From an uncultured Bacilli bacterium (GTDB lineage: Bacteria; Bacillota_I; Bacilli_A; RFN20; CAG-826): a stretch of 64,000 nt of DNA. Made by a program: the position numbers and the translations under genes. The stretch's first letter is position 1. The number at the start of each line of letters is the position of its first letter. The notes beneath the pieces are model-generated. The model worked only from the letters and a program-made list of their open reading frames with translations, did no database searches and was not told the origin of the DNA. Positions 34,257-42,460 of the stretch are shown here, in pieces. The stretch spans positions 372,001 through 436,000 of the forward strand of contig CAKVCX010000001.1 in assembly GCA_934725985.1 (NCBI GenBank). Reading direction: 5' to 3'.

Positions 34257-34529
34257 ATGGCCACAACAAATTTGAATATTCGCACCGATAAAGCAATCAA
34301 AGAACAGGCCGAAGCAATCTTCAACAAACTAGGGTTGAATATGACGACGGCCGTTAATATGTTTCTAAGAACAACCATCCGCGAAAATGGCATCCCTTTC
34401 GATTTACGATTGGATGTGCCAAACGAAGTAACCGCTTCAGCAATCGAGGAAGGAAGAAGGCTTGTAGCAGATCCTTCTGCCCCGCGCTATTCCAGCATGG
34501 ATGAATTGAAGACGGCGCTGAAAGAATGA
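34257..34529 (+). CDS. dinJ: RelB/DinJ-family antitoxin
   Basis: A 90-aa antitoxin. The N-terminal ribbon-helix-helix (NLNIRTDKAIKEQAEAIF) binds its own promoter, and the C-terminal part wraps the toxin. I start at the ATG at 34257, directly behind a full Shine-Dalgarno AGGAGGTGA; a GTG 9 bases upstream lies inside that site. It is translationally coupled with yafQ (ATGA overlap). It is cargo of module 4. Confidence 0.92.
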   Translation: MATTNLNIRTDKAIKEQAEAIFNKLGLNMTTAVNMFLRTTIRENGIPFDLRLDVPNEVTASAIEEGRRLVADPSAPRYSSMDELKTALKE

Positions 34530-34801
34530 AGTATGATGTACAGTTTACCAATCAGTTTAAGAAAGATTTGAAGCTTGCGAAAAAACAAAATAAGAATCTG
34601 GATAAATTGTTTGAAGTTATCGATATTCTTGCAAACGGCTGTTTATTGGATGTAAGATACAAAGATCATGGTCTTACAGGCAATTATAAAGGAACGCGTG
34701 AGTGTCACATTGAACCAGACTGGTTGCTGATTTATGAAATTCGGAATGATGTGTTGGTCTTAATGCTTTATCGACTTGGCACGCACTCCGAGCTGTTTTA
34801 A
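34526..34801 (+). CDS. yafQ: YafQ-family mRNA interferase toxin
   Basis: A 91-aa RelE-superfamily ribosome-dependent endoribonuclease. The active-site residues of YafQ are present: the His of KDHGLTG, ECHIEPDWLLIY (His, Asp) and the terminal RLGTHSELF (His, Phe). It should cleave mRNA in the ribosomal A site when released from the antitoxin. It forms the only gene pair of module 4. Confidence 0.92.
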   Translation: MKYDVQFTNQFKKDLKLAKKQNKNLDKLFEVIDILANGCLLDVRYKDHGLTGNYKGTRECHIEPDWLLIYEIRNDVLVLMLYRLGTHSELF

Positions 34802-35388
34802 AGATGAATCATAAAGCGAAACCATCTGCTAGAAATGAAAGGAACCCTAAATCCTAAGCATTAGGAGAGTGCTTTTTCTATTTCAACCCAAAAGAAGAGT
34901 TACAAGGCGTTTGTGCAATTCACAAGCCGCCACCCCCCTCTCGCGATTACGAATGGCAAATCAAAACACACAAAATATATAGCCACAATTAAGATAGGCT
35001 AATGCCTAAATGCCTTTGCAAGGAACATGATGGGAACATGAGGAACACGATTAAAAGTGCGGTCTTCGATATATCATCAATCTATTCAACACGTACAAAG
35101 GCTGGCTTGAGGGGTAGCATCTATTCCCTGGTACTACCTTGGTGTACAGTTTTTTCTAATTGCGCAGTCACGTTTTGGATAGATGGATGATTGAATTTTG
35201 AATAATGGAGAATAGCCACGTAAACTATATCCAGTAATTAGAACACGAAAACGGAAAATATATAACGAAAGTTAAGATAGAATGATGTCTAAATGTTTTT
35301 ATAAAAGATACAACAAGGAAAAAAGATATAAGAAAAGTAGACCATGGATCATTCAACAAGTAACAATGAAAACCTTAGTAATAAACGT
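34802..35388. other. End of the accessory array, no gene
   Basis: It contains a second copy of a right end (35069-35182) and a pair of diverged repeats around AATATATA...TAAGATAG (about 34970-35012 and 35249-35300). The frame at 35002-35190 is made of repeat sequence and is not a gene. The rlmD-like junction that should close module 4 is missing, so this end is eroded or deleted. Confidence 0.5.
35069..35182 (+). repeat. Truncated right end of module 4
   Basis: Direct repeat of 33542-33655 with only a few differences in the first 90 bases. It breaks off before the CCTCGTAT block and the junction. Confidence 0.75.
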
Positions 35389-37497
35389 TTAATCGAAATA
35401 AGAAGAGGGAGTTGTTAATTTATTATTTTTATTTGTAAGAGTAAATAGAACACCTTTTGTAGAAGAACCACCATAGTAATTCTTATTCTCTCCAACGGAT
35501 AATTTCCATTCGCCAGTAGGATCGACATAGAAAAGATAACCCATATTCTCGTCTTGTTCTTCCGTCAATGTCCAACCTAGCGAAACTAGAAGTTCCTTAT
35601 ATTTATTAATATAGGAATCCCTTTGTTCGTTCGTTTCAAATTCATTAGTCCTAAAAGCAACGTATTTAGAATAACTAGAATCCATAGTTCCTGAAGCATC
35701 TTTCCACCTTGCCCAAGCAACAGCATAATCTTTATAACCAGTGTTGGTCGGGTAAAGATATGGAACAACATTATCTACTCCCCATTCTTTTAGGGAAGCA
35801 AGCAGGGTTTCTGGGTATTCAGTTGGCTCAGTTTGGTCTACGATAGAAGACCAATCATAATTCAAAGCAGTAGTTCCGATTTTTGAAAACTCGCCAGAAA
35901 ATTCAATCGTATCGTTTAAAGAGGAGGATGTTAGTTGGCCTTTCATGCTTGCAAGATGCCCGCCACTTAAAGTAAGGCTTACCTCTCCATTTACGGAATA
36001 ATAATAAGCATATCTAGGCAAACTAAAGCAATACGAAAGAAGTGAACCCGTATGGTCTCCACGTGATTTATAAACCCCATTATTTGCCGGGCCAAATACT
36101 TCCACGGCGAAATCGAATGTCGGATAGCGATTAATAGAGTCCCAAGAAGCAACATAATTCTTGGTTTTCGTTAAAGTGCCTGTAGTATCATCGTAAGTAT
36201 AAGTAAAATAACCAGTTCCGTCTTTATGAGCCCCATCATGAGCCAGGATTTTTCCATTTGAATCCACAATTTTTTCTTCGATGGTATCATCAGTATATAC
36301 CATTGTATAAGTGGTCTTTCCATCATCCCCATCAATAGAATATGTAGCAGTATAATTTTTAGAAGCGGCAATTTCTTCCCTTGCCGTTTCTAAATCATCA
36401 TGATAAGTTTCATGAACATACGGCTTAATATGGTCAATTTTTGCAGTACCAATTTCAGATATTGTGCCTTCCACTACTTGACCACCCTTATTTGCAACAC
36501 CATCTTTTCCAAACGGGTCAGTAACAAAATAAATACCTAAAGAATCCCCATTAACTGTTATTGCAAATTCATCAGGGGTTATATCTTGAAGAACTAAAGA
36601 ACAAGCTAAATATGTTGTAGCCCAAAGGCTATTCCCAACATAGGAATAAGTTTTTCCTCCATCAAAGCTTTCAAAATCGGTAGCAGTAACCAAAGGTTCC
36701 ATATCGGTGTTTTCTTCATATTTAAATAAATTTTCATAATAAGAATTCACCCATTTATATTCATCACCATCGTCATTAAATAAAGTAGCTTTTCCAATTT
36801 GGTTATCTTTATTTAAATATTCGGTAGCTAAACGTACACCGTTACGAACATATTTTCTTTCATATGTAACTTTTTGTGTTTCATGGTCTTTGACAGTAAT
36901 TTGATAAGCATCCGTATTATGATAGCTATCCATGTCATCGACTTCTTCATAAATGGTTGTGATATCAGATTGCTCGAAAAGGGTTGGATTAAGCTCTCTA
37001 TCATAGTCATATAGAGTTTGGGTCAATTCAACTTTCATTCCACCCGTTAGTTTATCAAACACCTCGCTAGACAAAGCGGTTCCATGGGCAATATTAAATG
37101 TTTTTGAAACAATTACATCTTCTTCGCCTTCTAAATGAGCGGAAATAGTTGCTTCACCCTCGCTTACGGCGGTTAAAAGGGCCTCATTACTTATCCCTTC
37201 CATTTTAGAAGCACGGATAACGTTTGGGTCCGAGGATTGAAAAACAACATTTCCCGTAACGCCTTCTTTAAGAATGGCGTAAATGGAACGGCTTTGATTT
37301 AAATGTAAGTCACCATTCATTGCCAAAGTAAATTTGGCATTTTCTGGGGTAACCTCTTTAGTAGAACTAGATGAGGTTACTTCTTCTGAGGTTTTTTCTG
37401 TCGTGGAATCTGCCGATTCGCTTGCATTTCCTCCGCTAGAAGCGCAAGAGCCAAGCAACAACGCGGCTGTTAGTATTAATATTTTCCTTTGTTTCAT
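35389..37497 (-). CDS. Large lipoprotein with Ig-like (Big_2-type) domain
   Basis: A 702-aa surface lipoprotein with a signal peptide and lipobox LLLGSC (Cys near residue 18), then a Ser/Glu/Thr-rich tether. Residues about 55-140 resemble a bacterial Ig-like domain (VVFQSSDPNVIRA, SEGEATISA). The remaining 550 residues are rich in Tyr, Thr and Asp and form an extracellular region I do not recognise. The start has AAGGAAGGG upstream. It is monocistronic, at the border between the accessory array and the dehydratase operon. The function may be substrate binding or adhesion, but this is a guess. Confidence 0.72.
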   Translation of the reverse strand: MKQRKILILTAALLLGSCASSGGNASESADSTTEKTSEEVTSSSSTKEVTPENAKFTLAMNGDLHLNQSRSIYAILKEGVTGNVVFQSSDPNVIRASKMEGISNEALLTAVSEGEATISAHLEGEEDVIVSKTFNIAHGTALSSEVFDKLTGGMKVELTQTLYDYDRELNPTLFEQSDITTIYEEVDDMDSYHNTDAYQITVKDHETQKVTYERKYVRNGVRLATEYLNKDNQIGKATLFNDDGDEYKWVNSYYENLFKYEENTDMEPLVTATDFESFDGGKTYSYVGNSLWATTYLACSLVLQDITPDEFAITVNGDSLGIYFVTDPFGKDGVANKGGQVVEGTISEIGTAKIDHIKPYVHETYHDDLETAREEIAASKNYTATYSIDGDDGKTTYTMVYTDDTIEEKIVDSNGKILAHDGAHKDGTGYFTYTYDDTTGTLTKTKNYVASWDSINRYPTFDFAVEVFGPANNGVYKSRGDHTGSLLSYCFSLPRYAYYYSVNGEVSLTLSGGHLASMKGQLTSSSLNDTIEFSGEFSKIGTTALNYDWSSIVDQTEPTEYPETLLASLKEWGVDNVVPYLYPTNTGYKDYAVAWARWKDASGTMDSSYSKYVAFRTNEFETNEQRDSYINKYKELLVSLGWTLTEEQDENMGYLFYVDPTGEWKLSVGENKNYYGGSSTKGVLFTLTNKNNKLTTPSSYFD

Positions 37498-37925
37498 TGC
37501 ATTTCCCTTCCTTAAATATGCGTTAATTTAAAAGGGGGCGAAAAATTTTCAACTGTTTTTCTACTAATTTACTTTTTTGTTTGTTATTTGAAAAAAGATT
37601 GGCCGATATTCTTATTTCATTCATTTATCTATCAATAACAAAAAATGGTTTCTTCTTTTAACATTTTGTAATTTTTCTAATTTCATTAATCAGCAAAGCC
37701 AAGTAATACAAATTCATTTTTATGATGAAAGAAAAAAACAAAATAAAGTAACATTGGGGTTTTTAAACAAAAAATCATTAAAAAATTGCTAATTTTAAAA
37801 TCTAATTGTTTAATTCTTTTTTTAATTAGAAAAGGGGAGGATTTTATTTATTTATTGATGCGATTTTGTTAGGATTATATGGATTTTAACTAGGATATAA
37901 ATATCCAAGGAAAGGACTTTCGTTC
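37498..37925. promoter_or_regulatory. Long divergent intergenic region
   Basis: Very AT-rich, with no gene. It must hold the promoters of the lipoprotein (minus) and of the CooC/dehydratase operon (plus). A palindrome GGATATAAATATCC at 37893-37906 includes a TATAAA and lies 20 bases before the operon start. The ribosome site AAGGAAAGG follows. No riboswitch fold was recognised. Confidence 0.4.
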
Positions 37926-38693
37926 ATGAATAACGAAAAAGAGCCACATATTATTGCCGTCTCAGGCAAGGGAGGGGTAGGCAAGACTTCAATCGCCGCG
38001 ACGATTGTAAAGCTTTTGGTTCAAAATTACCCCGATAAAAAAATACTTGCGATAGATGCCGATCCAGCGGTTGGCCTATCCACCGCTTTAGGGATAGAGG
38101 CAAATAAAACAATCGATGACGTTAGAAAAGAAGCCATAAAAGCTTCAGAAGATGGAAAAAATGCCGTTGTTGAAGTCTTAGGCAATGCCGAATACTCAAT
38201 AGAGGAAGCCATAGTTAGCAAAAACGGTTTCTCCTTTATGGCCATTGGACGTCCGGAAGCAAGTGGCTGTTATTGCAAAATAAATACCTACCTAAAGGAA
38301 GTAATTTCCTCTATTTCTTCTTATTATGATTATGTCGTAATAGATGGAGAAGCCGGCATTGAGCAAATCAATCGCCGCGTCATGGAAAAAGTAACAGATC
38401 TTTTGCTAATAACCGACCAAAGCCAAAAAGGAAGACAAGTTGTCAAAACAATAAAAGGAGTTGCCGACAATCTAGTTATGTATAAACAAATAGGTATCAT
38501 AGCTAACCGCCTTTCTCCCTTAGCAATGAAAGAAAATTTAAACGTAGATAACATACCCGTATTAGCAAAAATCCCAATGGATGAAGAATTAGCTAATTAT
38601 GATATGAATGGAGATAACGTTTTCTTCTTATCCAATGATGCGCCCATTGTAAAAGGCGTAAATGAAGCCTTAAAAAAGATTCATATATTATAA
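37926..38693 (+). CDS. CooC-like MinD/ParA-family ATPase (metal-insertion type)
   Basis: A 255-aa P-loop ATPase. The deviant Walker A is SGKGGVGKTS (residues 13-22), followed by AIDADPAVGLSTALG. The CooC-type CxC dimer/metal motif is Cys115-Tyr-Cys117, and Walker B-like VVIDGEAG is followed by DQSQKGRQVVKTI, typical of CooC. CooC proteins help insert nickel into CO dehydrogenase. No CO dehydrogenase gene is present here; the downstream partner is a 2-hydroxyacyl-CoA-dehydratase-like system. It is first in the operon, with a 13-base gap to the next gene. A maturation or electron-transfer role for that system is inferred. Confidence 0.82.
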   Translation: MNNEKEPHIIAVSGKGGVGKTSIAATIVKLLVQNYPDKKILAIDADPAVGLSTALGIEANKTIDDVRKEAIKASEDGKNAVVEVLGNAEYSIEEAIVSKNGFSFMAIGRPEASGCYCKINTYLKEVISSISSYYDYVVIDGEAGIEQINRRVMEKVTDLLLITDQSQKGRQVVKTIKGVADNLVMYKQIGIIANRLSPLAMKENLNVDNIPVLAKIPMDEELANYDMNGDNVFFLSNDAPIVKGVNEALKKIHIL

Positions 38694-38706
38694 AAAGGAT
38701 GGCTAT

Positions 38707-39903
38707 ATGAGAGATTTAAAGCATTTATATTATTTTGAAAAATTACTTGAAAACTCCTATAACGATTTAATCGGTGAAGCTCAAAGCGAAGGAAGAAAAG
38801 CCATAGGCCACGTTTGTTATCAAATCCCTGAACCATTGCTAAATCTTCCAGGCATATTCTCAGTCCGTTTAAGGGCCCCACGAACAGGTAGTATGGAAAT
38901 GGGCAGCTATTACCTTTCGCCAATCTTTTGCGAAGCTTGTAGAGCCATTCTAGAAAGGGCTTTAGAAGGAGGGTTCAATTATCTAGATGCCATAATAGCA
39001 CCAGAAGCCTGTGCCATGATGAATAGATGCGTAGAAAACATCGAACATTTAAATTGCTGCACGAAGCCTCATTTCTTTGCCTCTTATGTCGATGTCCCGA
39101 TGAAAAGCGATGAATCAACCCTAAAGCATTATGTTCTTCAAATGAAAGAACATGTCTTAAAGCCATTACACGAAAATTTAGGGATAGATGTCTCCGATCA
39201 AGCCATAAGAAAGGCAGTAGAAGAACAAAACAAGATTTCCAAACTCATTACCGAAATAGGCGATTTTAGAAAAGAAGAAAGACCCCGTATCACCGGTTAT
39301 GAATTTGCCGTTTTAACTCTAGCCACCTATTGTTGCCCAAAAGATAAGCTAATAACAAAGCTAGAAGAAACCTTAGAAGAAATAAAAAATAGGGTTCCAG
39401 AAGAAAAAGGAGCATATCGTTGTAGAGTTGCAATGGTTGGCTCAGAAATTGATGACCCCCAACTAATTAAACTAGCTGAAGAATGCGGCCTTATAGTTGT
39501 TGCCGATCGTTATTGCTTTGGCTCTTTACCAGGTAGGCAAGTAATCGAATTAAACGAAAACGAAGATGCCTTGACTCAAGTTTGCTCCTATTATATGCGT
39601 TCAGGCCAATGCCCACGTTTCTTAACTACAGAAAAAGTAAACGAAAGGCATGCCTATATCGATAAAATAGGAAAAGAGTACCATGTAGATAGCCTAATAA
39701 TAGAACAAATAAAATTCTGCGATTACTGGGGCTATGGCCGGGCTTTTATGAATGCAGTCATGCAAAACCAATACGGATATAAAACCCTTTCTATCGATCG
39801 TCCATATAATGTAGGACAATCCGGTCAATTAAGAACCCGTATCCAAGCTTTTATTGAAGCGGTCGAAATCAAAAAGATTCAAGAAGAAAAGGAGGCAAAA
39901 TAA
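38707..39903 (+). CDS. 2-hydroxyacyl-CoA dehydratase-like subunit (HgdB/BcrB/DCCP family)
   Basis: A 398-aa subunit of the family that holds an Fe-S cluster and works with an ATP-driven activase. It has the N-terminal ICYQIPEPLL-like segment (here VCYQIPEPLLNLPG), SPIFCEACRAILE, the middle MVGSEIDDPQLIKLAEECG, and the C-terminal IIEQIKFCDYWGYGR. Classical members dehydrate 2-hydroxyacyl-CoA. Double-cubane proteins of the same family reduce small molecules. The substrate cannot be inferred. The stop overlaps the next start (TAATG). Confidence 0.82.
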   Translation: MRDLKHLYYFEKLLENSYNDLIGEAQSEGRKAIGHVCYQIPEPLLNLPGIFSVRLRAPRTGSMEMGSYYLSPIFCEACRAILERALEGGFNYLDAIIAPEACAMMNRCVENIEHLNCCTKPHFFASYVDVPMKSDESTLKHYVLQMKEHVLKPLHENLGIDVSDQAIRKAVEEQNKISKLITEIGDFRKEERPRITGYEFAVLTLATYCCPKDKLITKLEETLEEIKNRVPEEKGAYRCRVAMVGSEIDDPQLIKLAEECGLIVVADRYCFGSLPGRQVIELNENEDALTQVCSYYMRSGQCPRFLTTEKVNERHAYIDKIGKEYHVDSLIIEQIKFCDYWGYGRAFMNAVMQNQYGYKTLSIDRPYNVGQSGQLRTRIQAFIEAVEIKKIQEEKEAK

Positions 39904-41456
39904 TGGCAAACCATATTGGAAACGAAAAACTTGGCAAATTCTATAAGCCAGGAAAGAAGACTGCAACCCGTCGTGAATGGAGAGGGTTTAAAGATACCAT
40001 GTACGACTTTTCTCGCTGGTTGCATAACCTTTTTGTCATGGCAAAATTCATAATGAAGCCAACAACCTTAAAAGCCATGTTCACTTATCGTTGGTTTGGC
40101 AACTATCTAGCCGCCTTTGACTATATAGACCGTCATATGGAAGGGGTACGTGGCAAGCAGCTCCGCATAGGACATATTGAATATGATTCAATAGTCGAAC
40201 ACCTTACCCAAACCATGGATACCTTGTTTAAATGTGACAAGCGTATCGGCAATAAGCATGGTAAATATGACGAATTAAACAAAAAACTAGTCATAATGGA
40301 CGAGAACGGAATGATGGTTATAGCTACAGGCTTCCCGAATTTAAAGTTTCTATCAAAGGAAGTCCCGGCCATTTATACGGGTTCTACAATTGCCCAAGAT
40401 GGCGTCCTTCACTACATAGAAACGGCTGAAGAATTCCAAATCCCTGGCGATGTCTGCCCTATGCCTTGCGCCGAATTAGGATGCGCAATAGATGAAGATT
40501 ATCCTATTTGCGGGGTATGCGCTATCCATTGCAACACTACTTGCGACGGTTCGTTAATGGGAAACCAAATTGAGGATAGACACGATGATTTACCTTCCTT
40601 TACAATGGCCGCCCCCATGCGTCACCAACAAAAATCAGTCTTGGCTTATTCACGTGATCAAATCGTAGAAGCCATTCATTTCATTGAAAAACACACAGGT
40701 GAAAAATGGGATTGGGACGCCTTTGCTAGAAACATGAAAACCTATAATGCCCAAAACGCCTTGTTTGAAGAATGGATGGAAATAAACAAAACAGATTATC
40801 CCCAAGTCGTCAACAATAACGTCATGCTTTATCGCGATGCCGAATACATGGTTATCTCTGGGCGTGATCCCTCTTTCTTAAAGTTCGATAAAAAGATTAC
40901 CGAACTAGCCAAAGAAGGGTATAAAGAAAAGAATTTGCCTTGCAAAGAAATAAGACATAGGGCATTAGTATGGGGCGTGCACGCCCAATACTATACCGCT
41001 TTCAATCAATGGCTTTCCAATTGCTGGGGAATTGTTTGCCTATGCGACATGCTATCGTTTACCTTAACAAAGCCAATAAATTATGAAGACCATGAACAAG
41101 CTTTATTGGATTTAGGTGAATACAATATGAACATGATTATGCGTAACCATTCAAACGGAGGTTATGAAGTCGGCGTTGAACAGCTTTGGCAGTATTGCGA
41201 AGAATATCATGCCGACATGGTCATAATGTATGAACATATAGGTTGTAAATCCATGGCAGGATATCATGGCTTATTAGAAGAGGAAGGAAGGAAAAGAGGC
41301 ATACATATAGTTTGGGTCTACCATGCCTTAATGAATCCTACAAAGGCTACTAGAAAAGACATGAGAGAAGATGTTAACCGTTACATGAAAACAGTCTTAA
41401 GGGAAGAACCTCTAGACCCTACATTAGTTAATTTTGACGATGCCCAGCGTTGGTAA
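39903..41456 (+). CDS. Large 2-hydroxyacyl-CoA dehydratase-like subunit with cysteine-rich insert
   Basis: A 517-aa member of the same family. It is longer than usual subunits because of an N-terminal region of about 90 residues. Residues 185-214 hold seven cysteines in the pattern Cx3Cx4Cx8Cx2Cx3Cx3C (C185, C189, C194, C203, C206, C210, C214). This is much denser than the cluster ligands expected for one [4Fe-4S] site. The C-terminal part has MYEHIGCKSMAGY and the helical end typical of the family. It probably pairs with the 398-aa subunit. A conventional CoA-ester dehydratase is possible, but the cysteine cluster suggests a different or extra cofactor. Confidence 0.78.
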   Translation: MANHIGNEKLGKFYKPGKKTATRREWRGFKDTMYDFSRWLHNLFVMAKFIMKPTTLKAMFTYRWFGNYLAAFDYIDRHMEGVRGKQLRIGHIEYDSIVEHLTQTMDTLFKCDKRIGNKHGKYDELNKKLVIMDENGMMVIATGFPNLKFLSKEVPAIYTGSTIAQDGVLHYIETAEEFQIPGDVCPMPCAELGCAIDEDYPICGVCAIHCNTTCDGSLMGNQIEDRHDDLPSFTMAAPMRHQQKSVLAYSRDQIVEAIHFIEKHTGEKWDWDAFARNMKTYNAQNALFEEWMEINKTDYPQVVNNNVMLYRDAEYMVISGRDPSFLKFDKKITELAKEGYKEKNLPCKEIRHRALVWGVHAQYYTAFNQWLSNCWGIVCLCDMLSFTLTKPINYEDHEQALLDLGEYNMNMIMRNHSNGGYEVGVEQLWQYCEEYHADMVIMYEHIGCKSMAGYHGLLEEEGRKRGIHIVWVYHALMNPTKATRKDMREDVNRYMKTVLREEPLDPTLVNFDDAQRW

Positions 41457-41474
41457 AAAGAAAGGAAAAAGAAT

Positions 41475-42278
41475 ATGAAATACTTTGGTGGATGTGATGC
41501 CGGATCGACATATACAAAATGTGTCATCCTTGACGAAAATGGAAAAATGGTCGCTAATGTGACATTAAAATCGAAAATAAATGCAGTCGAAAGCGCTCGG
41601 CTTGCCTTAGAAGAAGCCATAAAACAAGTAGAAGGCCTTAACGAAACAAAAGACTTGGCCTATCTAATCGGCACAGGTTATGGAAGAAACAAAGTGCCTT
41701 TTGCCGATGAAAACATTTCTGAAATTTCTTGCCATGCGATGGGGGTCCATCTAGCCGATCCTAGCATTACTTCCATTATCGATATCGGTGGGCAGGATAT
41801 TAAAGGCATTGCCATCGATCCAAAAGATGGAACCGTGCAAAATTTTGCCATGAATGATAAATGCTCCGCCGGAACCGGACGTTTCTTTGAGGCCATGGCA
41901 CGCAGTTTTGAAATGGATTTGGATGATTTTTGTTCTCTTTCTTTAAAAGCTAATAACATCATTCCCATTACTTCTCAATGCACTGTCTTTGCCGAATCCG
42001 AAGTCATCTCCTTAGTTGGCGAAGGAAAGCCAATGGAAGATATAGCAGCAGGAATAATGACCTCAGTTGCTAAAAGATGCTTCGTCATGGCTAAAAAAGC
42101 CGGGGCCACAGATTCGATTACTTTAACAGGTGGATGTGCTAAAAACCTTGGTTTAAAACAAGCCATTGAAAAAGTACTTCACTTAAAAGTAAAAGACTTG
42201 CCTATCGACCCTCAATTAATGGGAGCTTTAGGCGCGGCAGAATACGCTAGAAGAAAAGGAATGAAAGAAGGAAGATAA
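41475..42278 (+). CDS. Dehydratase activase (HgdC/BadF family ATPase)
   Basis: A 267-aa ASKHA-fold ATPase that feeds low-potential electrons to the dehydratase. The phosphate loops are GGCDAGSTYTK and DIGGQDIKG, and the adenosine motif LTGGCAKN. The bridging [4Fe-4S] cluster ligands are Cys130 in NDKCSAGTG and Cys169 in TSQCTVFAESE. It is fourth in the operon. The ribosome site AAAGGAAAAAG precedes the ATG. The family assignment is strong and fixes the neighbours as an activase-dependent system. Confidence 0.93.
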   Translation: MKYFGGCDAGSTYTKCVILDENGKMVANVTLKSKINAVESARLALEEAIKQVEGLNETKDLAYLIGTGYGRNKVPFADENISEISCHAMGVHLADPSITSIIDIGGQDIKGIAIDPKDGTVQNFAMNDKCSAGTGRFFEAMARSFEMDLDDFCSLSLKANNIIPITSQCTVFAESEVISLVGEGKPMEDIAAGIMTSVAKRCFVMAKKAGATDSITLTGGCAKNLGLKQAIEKVLHLKVKDLPIDPQLMGALGAAEYARRKGMKEGR

Positions 42279-42279
42279 T

Positions 42280-42459
42280 ATGGAATGGTGGATAATATTA
42301 TTAATCGTTCTTGGTTCAATCCTAGCTTTCATCCTATTTCTATTCATTGTTTTATTTACAGTTTATTTCTTTAATCTTGACTCCAAACTTCTAGCCCATA
42401 TCCAAAAATGGATAAATAAAAAATACGATAAAAGAAAGAGAAACCGTCATTTAGAATAA
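42280..42459 (+). CDS. 59-residue single-helix membrane protein
   Basis: MEWWIILLIVLG starts one long hydrophobic segment (about residues 3-33), followed by a strongly basic tail ending KRKRNRHLE. The ATG lies one base after the activase stop, behind GAAGGAAG, and the next gene starts one base after its stop, so it is a true operon member. It may anchor the system at the membrane. No known family. Confidence 0.7.
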   Translation: MEWWIILLIVLGSILAFILFLFIVLFTVYFFNLDSKLLAHIQKWINKKYDKRKRNRHLE

Positions 42460-42460
42460 T

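Larger units (their letters stand above)
24721..35200. mobile_element. Array of four modules inserted at the rlmD 3' end
   Basis: The sequence starting at the codons for the rlmD C-terminus (CATGTTGAGACTGT...) recurs as direct repeats at 26693 and 33721, with a diverged version at 28848. Sequences to the left of the internal copies also resemble one another (CTGTGCCTCGTAT... and relatives). This divides the region into modules 24721-26692, 26693-28847, 28848-33720 and 33721 to about 35200. All convincing intact cargo genes are on the plus strand. Base composition differs between modules. No integrase, transposase or relaxase was recognised. The last module lacks a right junction. The boundaries are read directly; calling it a mobile element is inference. 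Confidence 0.65.

Noticed and set aside
35002..35190. 62-codon open frame
   Set aside because: It is composed of the right-end repeat sequence in a frame different from its other copy and has no start signals.
24721..35200. Integron or CRISPR interpretation of the repeats
   Set aside because: Repeats are about 400 bp and contain gene ends and terminators, not short attC sites or spacer-sized units; no integron integrase or cas gene is present.
38707..42278. Classical 2-hydroxyglutarate fermentation operon
   Set aside because: No CoA-transferase, decarboxylase or acyl-CoA dehydrogenase genes are nearby, and a CooC-like ATPase leads the operon.
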